Positions 52,807 through 61,974 are shown, counted from the first letter of the stretch. The stretch is DNA of 64,000 nucleotides from Spirochaetales bacterium (GCA_028533045.1 JAQQAP010000037.1:248001-312000); one strand, 5' to 3'. Notes: generated by a model not told the origin, from the sequence alone. Made by a program: numbers and translations.

Positions 52807-53663
52807 TACTTTACCTCGTACAAAAATCGCGCTTCACCAATGCGAATCACATCTTCATATTTGAGACGGATTTTCTGTGTCTTTTCGTCATTAACAAATA
52901 CATCATAGCGGTGGCTAAAAGGTTCAACGGTCACCCCGTCTCCTTTAACAGTGATTACGGCATGACATTTTTCTTCCACCCCGTCATAGCCTGATAGAGC
53001 CAGATCGTTACCGGGACCATAACCTACGGTCAATTTTCTCTGATTAAGAGCCAATTTTTTCCCCTTCATAGAGCCGTTAAGCACGCGAAGCACACCGCGG
53101 GAAAAATTCTTTTCCATAAGGGCGTAAAAGAAAGTGATAGAAGCTCCCAGGACAATAAGTCCAATAAAACGGGAGGTGAGCAGTTCCAGGATAAATCCCC
53201 CCAGCAAACCACCGGTTAAACCTCCCAGAAGGCCATAGGTTAGTTTAAAACCGGAACGGGACCGGAGTCCTTCGCCCAGAGCGACAAACATTCCCATGAT
53301 CATCCAACACAGGGCCTGAATCAACGCCCCCATAAATAGAGGGACTTCCCCCAGGGTTCGGGCAAACTTCATAAGCAATGACTGTCCCAGAAAAACCCCT
53401 ACAATACCACCGGCAATACCGGTAAGGGTTCCGTAAAGGAGTCCCTTGATAATTTTCTGCTTATTGCCGTGAACGATACCTTCCGCACTGCCCAATACGG
53501 CACCAATGGCCAGCCCAAAGGAGGCTCCCATTACAATATTAAAAAATAGATAGCTACCAAAGCTCTCTTTCATGAGGGAAATCAATCCCACCAGAGCAAA
53601 GGCCGCCAGTCCGCCTACCGCACCGATAGCCGTGTATAATCCCATCTTACCGCTTTCTGTCAT
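52806..53663 (-). CDS. Multi-spanning membrane protein with C-terminal FHA-like domain
   Basis: A 285-aa protein with five or six Gly-rich hydrophobic helices in residues 8-185 (for example 'IGAVGGLAAFALVGLI', 'LTGIAGGIVGVFLG') followed by a cytoplasmic FHA-like domain (about 195-285). The phosphothreonine-binding signature is altered ('VGYGPGNDLAL', 'VEEKCHAVITV'): the Arg of GR is missing, the His is present. It is likely a membrane-bound partner of the kinase encoded just upstream. I recognise no transport motif in the helices. Confidence 0.8.
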   Translation of the reverse strand: MTESGKMGLYTAIGAVGGLAAFALVGLISLMKESFGSYLFFNIVMGASFGLAIGAVLGSAEGIVHGNKQKIIKGLLYGTLTGIAGGIVGVFLGQSLLMKFARTLGEVPLFMGALIQALCWMIMGMFVALGEGLRSRSGFKLTYGLLGGLTGGLLGGFILELLTSRFIGLIVLGASITFFYALMEKNFSRGVLRVLNGSMKGKKLALNQRKLTVGYGPGNDLALSGYDGVEEKCHAVITVKGDGVTVEPFSHRYDVFVNDEKTQKIRLKYEDVIRIGEARFLYEVK

Positions 53664-53668
53664 AGTTT

Positions 53669-55543
53669 TTACTCCTCAGTAATCAGCAGTTCCGATTCAT
53701 CAGCATTCAGTCCCAGAGAAAGAGAATATCTCTCGCCCTGTTCCAAATCCAATTCGATAGAGGCGGTTTTTCGGCCGCTCTTAAATTCCAGTAAATAGAT
53801 ACCCGGAGTCAATTTGAGGGTATTTGCCCCTTCGACCAATTCGGGTAGTTTTGTTAAGGTTCCCACGGAAGACCCTTCTACGTAACGGTTGTCCCCGTTA
53901 AGTGAGAAGGAGAGCTTCTCAAGCTTATTGTTTAGCTGAACCGTAGCCGCCACAGGTGTCATAATGACTTCAATGGTGAGCTCCTTTTGAAAGGGATAAA
54001 CCTTAAGGGAATACTCCTTGGGGTAATATCCTGCTCTCTCAAAACGGAACTTGTGTACCTTACCGGAAAGAAGCTCCTGTTCACCGGGAAGGTAATTTAC
54101 CCAATCGGTCCCGTTAAAAATTTTGATAACCGTACCACGAGCCACGTTAGCTTTTGTAAAACAGTCCTTTATTTGCCAGTTCACATCCACCGTGGAAACG
54201 GGAAGGTCCATAATTTCAAGAACAATCTCTTCTCCCTTCTCCGTGGAGGGATCCGCTTTTTGCTCATTCCGGGGAGGAAGATACACGGTGTACCAGTAAA
54301 GAAGATCCTCCACTTGAATCTTAAGACGGTAACGACCGCTTTCCAGATATAGGGGAAGACTCTTAAAACTGTGAATATCCCCATTCTCCGTGGTTACATG
54401 TCGCATAATGACGTTCTTGTCCACATCGGGGATGGTGTTATCGTCATCGACAAAAATAGCCACGTTTCTATAGATCTGGTCATACTCCTTATAGTCAGCG
54501 GTCACATGAATTTCCAGGTTTAACCGTCCGTAGGAGTTGGTAAATAGAAACTCATGGAAAAGTCCGAACCACCAGGCTGCAGTACCAGCGGCCAAAAGAG
54601 CCACAGCACCGCCGCCAATAGCCACCATTCGGCCCAGGCGAATCTTGCGCTTCTTCTTTTCCGGAACATCTTCCCCGGCGATACGGGCCTGCAGTTCCTC
54701 AACGATAGCCATTTCATCAAGATTTCGAAAATAGCGATCCAGAAGAGTTAAAATCTCATCGACACTTTTATAGCGCTTGTCCGCCTTGCCGCGCATACAC
54801 TTACGGATAATCTTTGCCGTAAGGGGGCTGATCTCCGGGTTCAGCTTGCGGGGGGGGATGTACTTATTCTTTTGAATAGCCGCAATAAGCTCGGGAGAAT
54901 AGCCGCCGGGAAAAGGTTTCTTGCCGGTAACCATCTGATAGAGCATAACACCCATGGAGTAGATATCCGCCCGGGCGTCCACATTGCGGGAGCTTTGGAA
55001 CTGTTCGGGAGCCATGTAGGAAGGGGTCCCTACGGTCATACCGTCCGTGGTAAGGCCCGCTTCTTCTTCTGTGCCCTCATGGGCGACACCAAAGTCCACC
55101 AGCTTCACTTCTCCGGAGGAGTTGAACATGATGTTGGCCGGCTTGATATCCCTGTGAATAACCTGATGCTTGTGGGCGTACTTAAGGGCTTTACAGCTCT
55201 CTCTAAAAATGTAGAGAGCCAGATCACAGTTTAAATAACGCTCTCGGGTCAGGAGATTATTCAGGTCCGAACCGTCGATATATTCCAGAACGATATAGTA
55301 GGAATCACCGGCCTTGAAATGGTCGTAAAAGTTAACAATATTCTCGTTTTTAAAGTTCATCATCATCCGCGCTTCGCGACGGAATCTTTCGGTCAGATGC
55401 TCACTGTTTTTAAGGGTCAGCCTTTTAAGAATAACAGGCCGGTTCAACGTGGGATGAACCCCTTTGTAGACAGCTCCCATTCCCCCTTCGGCCACCTTGG
55501 CCTCAATGGGATACTTTCCGATTTTAGTTGGTATTTTTGCCAC
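53669..55543 (-). CDS. Membrane Ser/Thr protein kinase with periplasmic PEGA-like region
   Basis: A 624-aa Hanks-type kinase. Catalytic features are complete: Gly loop 'VAEGGMGAVYKG', Lys40, helix-C Glu57, 'HRDIKPAN' (Asp132), DFG (Asp150) and 'MAPEQ'. A juxtamembrane basic stretch precedes one membrane helix (about 305-327). The periplasmic part (about 330-624) is beta-rich and ends with a PEGA-like repeat ('LTPGIYLLEFKSGRKTA'). Its periplasmic ligand is unknown. It starts one base after the phosphatase stop, so kinase and phosphatase are made together. Confidence 0.92.
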   Translation of the reverse strand: MAKIPTKIGKYPIEAKVAEGGMGAVYKGVHPTLNRPVILKRLTLKNSEHLTERFRREARMMMNFKNENIVNFYDHFKAGDSYYIVLEYIDGSDLNNLLTRERYLNCDLALYIFRESCKALKYAHKHQVIHRDIKPANIMFNSSGEVKLVDFGVAHEGTEEEAGLTTDGMTVGTPSYMAPEQFQSSRNVDARADIYSMGVMLYQMVTGKKPFPGGYSPELIAAIQKNKYIPPRKLNPEISPLTAKIIRKCMRGKADKRYKSVDEILTLLDRYFRNLDEMAIVEELQARIAGEDVPEKKKRKIRLGRMVAIGGGAVALLAAGTAAWWFGLFHEFLFTNSYGRLNLEIHVTADYKEYDQIYRNVAIFVDDDNTIPDVDKNVIMRHVTTENGDIHSFKSLPLYLESGRYRLKIQVEDLLYWYTVYLPPRNEQKADPSTEKGEEIVLEIMDLPVSTVDVNWQIKDCFTKANVARGTVIKIFNGTDWVNYLPGEQELLSGKVHKFRFERAGYYPKEYSLKVYPFQKELTIEVIMTPVAATVQLNNKLEKLSFSLNGDNRYVEGSSVGTLTKLPELVEGANTLKLTPGIYLLEFKSGRKTASIELDLEQGERYSLSLGLNADESELLITEE

Positions 55544-55544
55544 C

Positions 55545-56552
55545 TTAGTCCTCTCGTTTCAGTTCTTTAACTACTTTTTCCAATTCTATCACTTCACCGG
55601 GCTCCAAAAGAGCCACAATGTCTTTCTCGGGATTGTGTATTTGTACATAACGGCCGCCGGCTCTTGTCTGGAACAGATTCTGTACCGGCCTGTGACCGCC
55701 AAAGTAAAAAGTCTTCTCTTTTCCCGGCAAATATTCTTTTAACATAGCCTCCACAGTCCCCGGTTCGGACTGATCGTTGCCGGTCCAGCTAAAGTCAAAG
55801 GAGACGGTTCGGTCTTCTCTAAAATTAACAATTTCCTCTCTGCTGTGAAACTTGAGCGGTTCCGCATGGGAGACAAGAAAGTTTTCGCCAATCACAAAAA
55901 GAGGAAGGGACTGCTCAAAGGCACTCCACTCATCAAGAAACTCCTCTCCCAGGAAGATTTCCACCCACTCGCGCACCATGGCTCCTTCATAGGCGTATTT
56001 ACCAAAGGAGCGGTCGGAGTGGTTATTTTCATTCTTGATATTTTCATGATTTCCTTTAAGAAAATGAAAATTGTCGGGAAAAGAACGCTTAAGGAGCATT
56101 ATCATAGCCATAACGCCCATACTATCGGCCATTTCCCTGTCCATATGTCGGTGACGTTTAAATCCCAGGGCGTACTCCTGGAAAGCTTCCTGCCAACGGA
56201 GGGCTCCCCTTTTTTCCGTGTGAAATCCGTCACCCACACAAACAACCTGCAGTTCATCCTTGATTAATCCTTCCAGAACAGGGCCGGGACCGTAGTTCCA
56301 GTTAAGAAAATTCATGACAAAGTCGCGCCTTCCGTGAATGTCGGGAATAACCAGGGTGGGAATATCTTCACGGAGGACAATCAGCCCCCCGGAGATTTCA
56401 TCCTCATCCAGGGGGCGGACAAGGGGATTTTCATTATTGAGAAGAAAGGTCACCGAAGCGACCAGATCTTCCAGCTGATCCCGGGGCGGAATTGTCTTGA
56501 GGTTGGCATAGCGCTCCAGGGTTTTAATCAGAGTCGCAAAATTATCAGCCAT
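55545..56552 (-). CDS. PPP-type metallophosphoesterase (probable Ser/Thr phosphatase)
   Basis: A 335-aa cytoplasmic calcineurin-like phosphoesterase. Di-metal motifs are visible in order: 'VIPDIHGRRD' (DxHG), 'VCVGDGFHTE' (the GDxxD block in shortened form), 'FLKGNHENIKN' (GNHE), 'LVSHAEP' and 'YFGGHRPV'. Being encoded directly before a Ser/Thr kinase with a two-base gap to its own upstream neighbour and one base to the kinase, it most likely reverses that kinase; a nucleotide hydrolase role remains possible. Confidence 0.85.
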   Translation of the reverse strand: MADNFATLIKTLERYANLKTIPPRDQLEDLVASVTFLLNNENPLVRPLDEDEISGGLIVLREDIPTLVIPDIHGRRDFVMNFLNWNYGPGPVLEGLIKDELQVVCVGDGFHTEKRGALRWQEAFQEYALGFKRHRHMDREMADSMGVMAMIMLLKRSFPDNFHFLKGNHENIKNENNHSDRSFGKYAYEGAMVREWVEIFLGEEFLDEWSAFEQSLPLFVIGENFLVSHAEPLKFHSREEIVNFREDRTVSFDFSWTGNDQSEPGTVEAMLKEYLPGKEKTFYFGGHRPVQNLFQTRAGGRYVQIHNPEKDIVALLEPGEVIELEKVVKELKRED

Positions 56553-56554
56553 AT

Positions 56555-57085
56555 TTATTCGATAATTACCGTTTTATTCACATCTACGAATTCTTCGGTA
56601 ATGATTCTTGTGGCTTCACTGATGGTTTCCCGCTGATCCTCAATGGGGAGAACATCATCTTTAATTACGGCGATTTTGTAGAGGGGGGAACTCTTAACTA
56701 TGGGGCCGCCGTCAAAATGGGCCTCATCACCGGTTTTAAGATCGTTCTTGATGGAAGAGTTGTCGGAGACAGCCTGATTGGGAACGTCCCGTCTCATGCC
56801 GATGCTCGAATAGATAACCTGGCGGTGCTCCCCTTCCATGGGACCGATACCGATAAGAGAGCCGGAAAAGGTTAAGGCCAGGGCTGCTTTGGCTTCCCCC
56901 GCTTCCAGGGTTTCCACTTCTTCCATTCCCAGGCTGTCCAACTGTGACATGAAGGCTTCTTCCTTGTTAAACCAGGCAGTGGCCATCATCTCTTTATTTA
57001 TGTCATTATCTTCCAGACCGGAAGGTTTAAGAACATTTTTAATTATGTGACTCTGGATTCGTTCATCCATTTCTTCAAACTTCAT
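56555..57085 (-). CDS. Unknown acidic protein, first gene of the phospho-signalling operon
   Basis: A 176-aa acidic cytoplasmic protein without signal peptide, membrane helix or Cys. I choose ATG 57085 because AAGGAG lies six bases upstream; an ATG six codons earlier lies on top of that site. Recognisable stretches are a helical N-terminus ('MKFEEMDERIQSHIIKNVL') and a Gly/Ser-rich middle ('LALTFSGSLIGIGPMEG'). I know no family for it. Strict two-base spacing to the phosphatase gene suggests a regulator, adaptor or substrate of the kinase-phosphatase pair. Confidence 0.7.
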   Translation of the reverse strand: MKFEEMDERIQSHIIKNVLKPSGLEDNDINKEMMATAWFNKEEAFMSQLDSLGMEEVETLEAGEAKAALALTFSGSLIGIGPMEGEHRQVIYSSIGMRRDVPNQAVSDNSSIKNDLKTGDEAHFDGGPIVKSSPLYKIAVIKDDVLPIEDQRETISEATRIITEEFVDVNKTVIIE

Positions 57086-57119
57086 ATAGAACTCCTTTTC
57101 CATTGTTAGCTTTTTAATA

Positions 57120-57128
57120 AGTATAACA
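57120..57128 (-). promoter_or_regulatory. Putative extended -10 promoter of the phospho-signalling operon
   Basis: On the minus strand TGT-TATACT (57128-57120) forms an extended -10. The start site is expected near 57113, giving a leader of about 28 bases with AAGGAG. No good -35 is present at normal spacing. Confidence 0.4.
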
Positions 57129-57169
57129 ACATTTCATTATCAAGACAGGTGCCATTTGGTATAATTTTT

Positions 57170-57202
57170 AAAAAAACGCCTCTACCACCGGGATAGAGGC
57201 GT
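57170..57202 (-). terminator. Rho-independent terminator of ppdK
   Basis: A 9-bp stem (ACGCCTCTA, 57176-57184, with 57194-57202) is followed on the minus strand by a run of seven T residues. It is placed 28 bases after the ppdK stop and upstream of the phospho-signalling operon promoter. Confidence 0.88.
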
Positions 57203-57230
57203 ATTCCTAAACTTTTTTGGCTACAAAATA

Positions 57231-59894
57231 CTATTTATTCTTTAAAACGGCCTGTGCGGCGGCCAATCGGGCGATGGGAACCCTAAAGGGTGAACAGGAC
57301 ACCACGTTAAGACCGGCCCGATAGCAGAACTCAATGGAAGCCGGGTCTCCCCCGTGTTCACCACAAATACTTGTTTTGAGTTTTGCTTTGGTCTTGCGGC
57401 CCTTTTCTACGGCCATATTTACCAGTTGGCCCACGCCGGTCTGATCCAGAGTCTGGAAGGGATCGTCTTTAAGGATTTTCTGATCCAGATAGTCCGGGAG
57501 AAAACCATTCACATCGTCACGGCTGTAGCCAAAGGTCATCTGGGTCAGGTCGTTTGTCCCAAAGGAGAAGTAGTCCGCATGGCGGGCTATCTCATCGGCC
57601 GTTAAGGCGGCTCGGGGAATTTCGATCATGGTCCCCAACTTATAATCGATCGTCGCTCTCTTATCGGAGAGAACCTTTTCTATAATTGCTTCCGCATTGG
57701 CCCTAAGGGGAGCCAGCTCATTTACTGTTCCTACGAGGGGTATCATAATTTCGGGCAGGACCTTTTTACCTTCCGAAGCAACTTGAACGGCAGCGTTGAT
57801 GATAGCTTCCACCTGCATATCGTAGATTTCCGGATAGGTGATACCCAATCGGCACCCCCTGTGTCCCAACATAGGATTGAGCTCATGGAGGGAGGAGATT
57901 CTCTCTTCCAGTTTCTTAGGGTCCTTGCCGGTTGCCTTGGCCAGGGCTTCCGTTTCCCGTTCCGTGTGGGGAACGAACTCATGAAGAGGAGGATCGAGAA
58001 GGCGGATATTTACGGGCTTACCGTCCATGATGCGAAAGATCTCTTCAAAGTCGACAGTCTGAAGCTTGAGGATGTCCTTGAGAGCTGTTTTACGCTCATC
58101 CAGGCTGTCCGCTACGATCATGATACGAAACTTTTCCAGTTTTTCTTCGTCAAAGAACATGTGTTCCGTACGGCAGAGGCCGATTCCTGTGGCGCCGAAC
58201 TTCAGGGCCATGGCCGCATCGGCGGGCTGGTCCGCATTGGCTCGTACCTGGAAACCGTCAACCACATCTTTTCTCTTGCCCGAAGCGGCAATTTCGTCGG
58301 ACCACTCAAGAAGTTTGTGGAGGTTACCGGAAATTTCAGGCGATTCCAGAGGAATAATTCCGTCGTAAACAGCTCCGTCAGAACCGTCAATAGAGAGTTC
58401 GTCCCCTTCTTTGTAGGTTTTACTACCAATTTTAAGGGTCTTATCTTTTTCGCTGATAATCAGCTCTTTACAGCCGGCCACACAGGGCGTCCCCATACCG
58501 CGTGCAACAACGGCGGCGTGGCTGGTCATCCCGCCGGTACTGGTTAAGATACCCTGGGCCACATGCATACCGCCGATGTCTTCGGGGCTTGTATCCTTTC
58601 TTACGAGGAGAACTTTCTTGCCATCGTCCACCCATTTTTCCGCTTCGTCGGCGGTAAATACGATTTGGCCGCAGGCTGCCCCGGGAGAGGCATTAAGTCC
58701 TTTAGCGATTTCTGTAAGGCTGTTTTTTACTTTACCGTTAATCATGGGATGGAGGAGATGGTCCAGCTGTTCCGGAGTAATGCGGTTTACAGCGGTATCC
58801 TTATCGATAAGACCTTCATAAACCATTTCCACGGCCATTCGTACAGCGGCCGGCCCGGTTCGCTTACCGTTTCTCGTTTGGAGAAGGTAGAGCTGACTTT
58901 CCTGAATGGTGAATTCCATGTCCTGCATATCGTTATAGTGGGCTTCCAGTCGGTCTTTAATATCAACGAGCTGTTTGTATACGGCGGCGTTGTTTTTTTC
59001 CAGGTCCGTGATGGAGGATGGTGTACGGATACCGGCAACCACATCCTCTCCCTGGGCGTTCATAAGGTACTCGCCAAAGAAGTATTTTTCCCCGGTGGAG
59101 GGATCCCGTGAAAAACAGACACCCGTACCGGAGTCGTCGGACCAGTTACCGAATACCATGGACTGAACGTTTACGGCCGTTCCCAGAAGACCTTCAATTT
59201 TATTGATTTGACGGTATTTGATGGCCCGTTCGTTATTCCAGGAACCAAAAACCGCATCGATCGCTTCCCAAAGCTGAACCTTGGGATCCTGGGGAAAATC
59301 GGTTCCCACAGCTTTCTTATAAACAACCTTATATTTCTCTACAACAACCTTGAGGTCTTCCGCATCAAGGTCCACATCGTCTTCCACCCCTTTGGCTTTC
59401 TTAACCGAATCCAGGGCTTCTTCGAATTCACTGTGAGGAATGCCTTTTACCACGTCCCCGAACATCTGGATAAACCGGCGGTAAGCGTCCCAGGCAAAAC
59501 GGATATTTCCCGTATTTTTGGCTATACCGTCCACGGCTTTTTCATTGAGCCCCAGGTTCAGAACCGTATCCATCATACCGGGCATGGAAATAGCGGCTCC
59601 GGAACGGACCGAAACAAGAAGGGGGTCGTTGGCGTCGCCCAGGACTTTACCCATGTTTTTTTCCAGACGATGAAGATGGTCTTCCACCTCGTCAACGATG
59701 CGTTTGGGAAAGGACTGGTTATTCTGGTAATAGATCTCGCAAGTCCCTGTACTAATAGTAAAACCGGGAGGGACGGGAATGCCCAGATTGGTCATCTCCG
59801 CCAGGTTTGCACCTTTACCGCCGAGAAAAGCCTTCATTTCGGCTCTACCCTCTGCCTTGCCATTACCAAAGAAATATACATGTTTCTTTTCCAT
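57231..59894 (-). CDS. ppdK: Pyruvate, phosphate dikinase
   Basis: Interconverts pyruvate, ATP and Pi with phosphoenolpyruvate, AMP and PPi; in anaerobes it often runs in the glycolytic direction. The 887-aa enzyme has the N-terminal nucleotide-binding domain ('FLGGKGANLAEMTNLGIPV'), the phosphorylated His459 in 'GGMTSHAAVVARGMGTP' and the C-terminal PEP/pyruvate TIM barrel ('MLGHRGCRLGI', 'SFGTNDLTQMTFGYSRDD', 'SICGEHGGDP'). ATG 59894 follows GAGG and begins the conserved sequence; upstream in-frame codons belong to the promoter region. It has its own terminator. Confidence 0.97.
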   Translation of the reverse strand: MEKKHVYFFGNGKAEGRAEMKAFLGGKGANLAEMTNLGIPVPPGFTISTGTCEIYYQNNQSFPKRIVDEVEDHLHRLEKNMGKVLGDANDPLLVSVRSGAAISMPGMMDTVLNLGLNEKAVDGIAKNTGNIRFAWDAYRRFIQMFGDVVKGIPHSEFEEALDSVKKAKGVEDDVDLDAEDLKVVVEKYKVVYKKAVGTDFPQDPKVQLWEAIDAVFGSWNNERAIKYRQINKIEGLLGTAVNVQSMVFGNWSDDSGTGVCFSRDPSTGEKYFFGEYLMNAQGEDVVAGIRTPSSITDLEKNNAAVYKQLVDIKDRLEAHYNDMQDMEFTIQESQLYLLQTRNGKRTGPAAVRMAVEMVYEGLIDKDTAVNRITPEQLDHLLHPMINGKVKNSLTEIAKGLNASPGAACGQIVFTADEAEKWVDDGKKVLLVRKDTSPEDIGGMHVAQGILTSTGGMTSHAAVVARGMGTPCVAGCKELIISEKDKTLKIGSKTYKEGDELSIDGSDGAVYDGIIPLESPEISGNLHKLLEWSDEIAASGKRKDVVDGFQVRANADQPADAAMALKFGATGIGLCRTEHMFFDEEKLEKFRIMIVADSLDERKTALKDILKLQTVDFEEIFRIMDGKPVNIRLLDPPLHEFVPHTERETEALAKATGKDPKKLEERISSLHELNPMLGHRGCRLGITYPEIYDMQVEAIINAAVQVASEGKKVLPEIMIPLVGTVNELAPLRANAEAIIEKVLSDKRATIDYKLGTMIEIPRAALTADEIARHADYFSFGTNDLTQMTFGYSRDDVNGFLPDYLDQKILKDDPFQTLDQTGVGQLVNMAVEKGRKTKAKLKTSICGEHGGDPASIEFCYRAGLNVVSCSPFRVPIARLAAAQAVLKNK

Positions 59895-59943
59895 AACCTC
59901 GTCCCTCTCTTTTAGTGAATTAACGTAGTAAACGTCTGTTAAA

Positions 59944-59972
59944 ATGTTAGGCCATGGTCGGGGGGTTGTCAA
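59944..59972 (-). promoter_or_regulatory. Promoter of ppdK
   Basis: On the minus strand a consensus TTGACA (59972-59967), a 17-base spacer and TAACAT (59949-59944) are present. The leader would be about 43 bases and includes GAGG before the ATG. It is back-to-back with the purF promoter. Confidence 0.65.
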
Positions 59973-59986
59973 CAAAAAGTTGAGTC

Positions 59987-60015
59987 TTGTAAATCCTCTC
60001 CTCTTTCTCTATTAT
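59987..60015 (+). promoter_or_regulatory. Promoter of purF, leaderless geometry
   Basis: TTGTAA (59987-59992), a 17-base spacer and TATTAT (60010-60015) are followed by seven bases and the ATG at 60023. Only a very short AAGG lies three bases before the start, too close for a normal Shine-Dalgarno site. Confidence 0.55.
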
Positions 60016-60022
60016 AAGGCCC

Positions 60023-61921
60023 ATGAGTGAAGCCATCAAACACGAATGCGGGATAGCCATGATTCGGCTCCTAAAACCGCTTGAATATTATCAGGAAAAG
60101 TACGGAACCTGGAAATACGGTTTGCAAAAACTATATTTGCTTATGGAAAAACAGCATAACCGGGGCCAGGACGGGGCGGGCGTTGCCTCCGTAAAATTCG
60201 ATGTATCCCCCGGGAAAAAGTACTTTCACCGCAGCCGGTCCAACGGCTCCAACCCTATTAAGGAAGTCTTTGACGAAATTAATAGAAAGCAGCAGACGGC
60301 GGGGCCCTGTCCTGAGGGTGCCAATGTGGCCGACTGGGCCAAGGAAAACGTGGACTTTGCAGCGGAGCTCCTTATGGGTCACCTGCGTTACGGTACTTTT
60401 GGCCGGAACAATATAGAAAACTGCCACCCGGTTATGCGGGAAAATAACTGGAGTTCAAGAAACCTGGTTGTGGCGGGAAACTTTAACCTTACCAATGTAT
60501 CGGAGCTTTTCTCTACTCTCATTGAACTGGGCCAGCAGCCTAACAACTACAACGATACGGTAACCATTCTCGAAAAGATTGGCCACTTCCTGGATAGGGA
60601 AAATCAGACTGAATTTGAGAAATTCAAAAAAGAGGGCCTCTCCAACCGGGAAATTACAGAGAAGATTTGCAAATCCTTGAATGTAGGTAAGATCCTGCAG
60701 GAGTCCTGCAAGCGCTGGGACGGGGGTTATGTAATTGGCGGAATGATTGGTCACGGGGATGCCTTTATTATGCGCGACCCCTGGGGCATCCGCCCCTGTT
60801 ACTACTATATTGATGATGAAATTATGGTAGCCGCCAGTGAGCGCCCTGTAATTCAGACGGTTATGAATGTCCCTACCGATGAAGTTAAACCTCTGCCCCC
60901 CGGCAAAGGTCTTATTGTCAAGAAGGACGGCCGAATCAGCATGGAAGAGATTCGGGCTCCCCAGGAAAAGAAGTCCTGCTCCTTTGAACGTATCTATTTC
61001 TCCCGCGGGGGAGACCAGGATATTTATAAGGAAAGAAAGAAACTGGGCGAACTGCTTGTGCCGAGCATCATAAAAATGGTGGATAACGATGTGGACAATA
61101 CGGTTTTTTCCTTTATTCCCAATACGGCGGAAGTTGCCTTCTTTGGGATGAATGAGGGCCTTGAAAAGCATCTTTATGAAGAAAAGAAAGCCCTTCTTCT
61201 GGACCGGGACAATCCAATTAAAGAGAAACAGCTCGATAAGCTTCTTATGCGAAAGCCGCGAATCGAAAAAATCGCCATTAAAGATATTAAGCTCCGAACC
61301 TTTATTGCCCAGGATGAAGGGCGGGACAATATGGTGGCCCACGTTTACGACGTAACATACGGTGTCATTCGCAAGGGCATAGACAACCTGGTTATTATTG
61401 ACGACTCCATTGTACGGGGAACCACTCTTAAGCAGAGTATCCTTAAGATGTTGGACCGATTGGGCCCCAAGAAAATTGTGGTTGTTTCTTCGGCTCCTCA
61501 AATCCGTTACCCCGACTGTTACGGTATCGATATGGCTCGGCTCGGTGACTTTATCGCCTTCCAGGCGGCCATTTCCCTTCTTAAGGAGTCGGGACGGCAA
61601 TCTGTCATTGATGAGGTATACCGCAAGTGTAAGGAACAGGAAAACCTTCCCAAGGAAGAGACGGTAAACCATGTGAAAGAGATCTATGCCCCTTTTACGG
61701 ACCAGGAGATTTCCGACCGCATTGGTGACCTTATGAAGCCGGTGGATATGAAAGCGAAGGTAGAGATTCTTTACCAAAGCATAGAAGGACTGCATAAAGC
61801 CTGTCCCGACGACCAGGGGGATTGGTACTTTAGCGGAGACTACCCCACCCCCGGCGGTAACAAAGTCGTCAATACGGCTTTTATCAACTACGTGGAAAAG
61901 AACAACAAGCGAGCCTATTAA
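60023..61921 (+). CDS. purF: Amidophosphoribosyltransferase, long variant
   Basis: Catalyses the first step of purine synthesis, PRPP plus glutamine to phosphoribosylamine. The 632-aa protein has the glutaminase nucleophile at Cys9 ('KHECGIAMI'; removal of eight residues would expose it), 'HNRGQDGAGVAS', 'GHLRYGTFG' and 'RDPWGIRPCYYY', and the PRPP loop 'LVIIDDSIVRGTTL' in the C-terminal half. It is about 130 residues longer than the usual enzyme (about 500 aa) because of inserts in the N-terminal domain and a C-terminal extension. It precedes the aconitase-family gene by 53 bases. Confidence 0.88.
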   Translation: MSEAIKHECGIAMIRLLKPLEYYQEKYGTWKYGLQKLYLLMEKQHNRGQDGAGVASVKFDVSPGKKYFHRSRSNGSNPIKEVFDEINRKQQTAGPCPEGANVADWAKENVDFAAELLMGHLRYGTFGRNNIENCHPVMRENNWSSRNLVVAGNFNLTNVSELFSTLIELGQQPNNYNDTVTILEKIGHFLDRENQTEFEKFKKEGLSNREITEKICKSLNVGKILQESCKRWDGGYVIGGMIGHGDAFIMRDPWGIRPCYYYIDDEIMVAASERPVIQTVMNVPTDEVKPLPPGKGLIVKKDGRISMEEIRAPQEKKSCSFERIYFSRGGDQDIYKERKKLGELLVPSIIKMVDNDVDNTVFSFIPNTAEVAFFGMNEGLEKHLYEEKKALLLDRDNPIKEKQLDKLLMRKPRIEKIAIKDIKLRTFIAQDEGRDNMVAHVYDVTYGVIRKGIDNLVIIDDSIVRGTTLKQSILKMLDRLGPKKIVVVSSAPQIRYPDCYGIDMARLGDFIAFQAAISLLKESGRQSVIDEVYRKCKEQENLPKEETVNHVKEIYAPFTDQEISDRIGDLMKPVDMKAKVEILYQSIEGLHKACPDDQGDWYFSGDYPTPGGNKVVNTAFINYVEKNNKRAY

Positions 61922-61974
61922 CAGCAGGCAGCAATTGTACGTAAATAATGGTATTAAGGAGAAAACAATATAAT

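Noticed and set aside
57783-59915. Several plus-strand frames opposite ppdK, up to 254 codons
   Set aside because: They are shadows of the ppdK reading frame; their translations show no family features.
60455-61795. Long minus-strand frame (446 codons) opposite purF
   Set aside because: PurF motifs occupy the plus strand throughout. The antisense product shows no recognisable motif and no ribosome-binding site.
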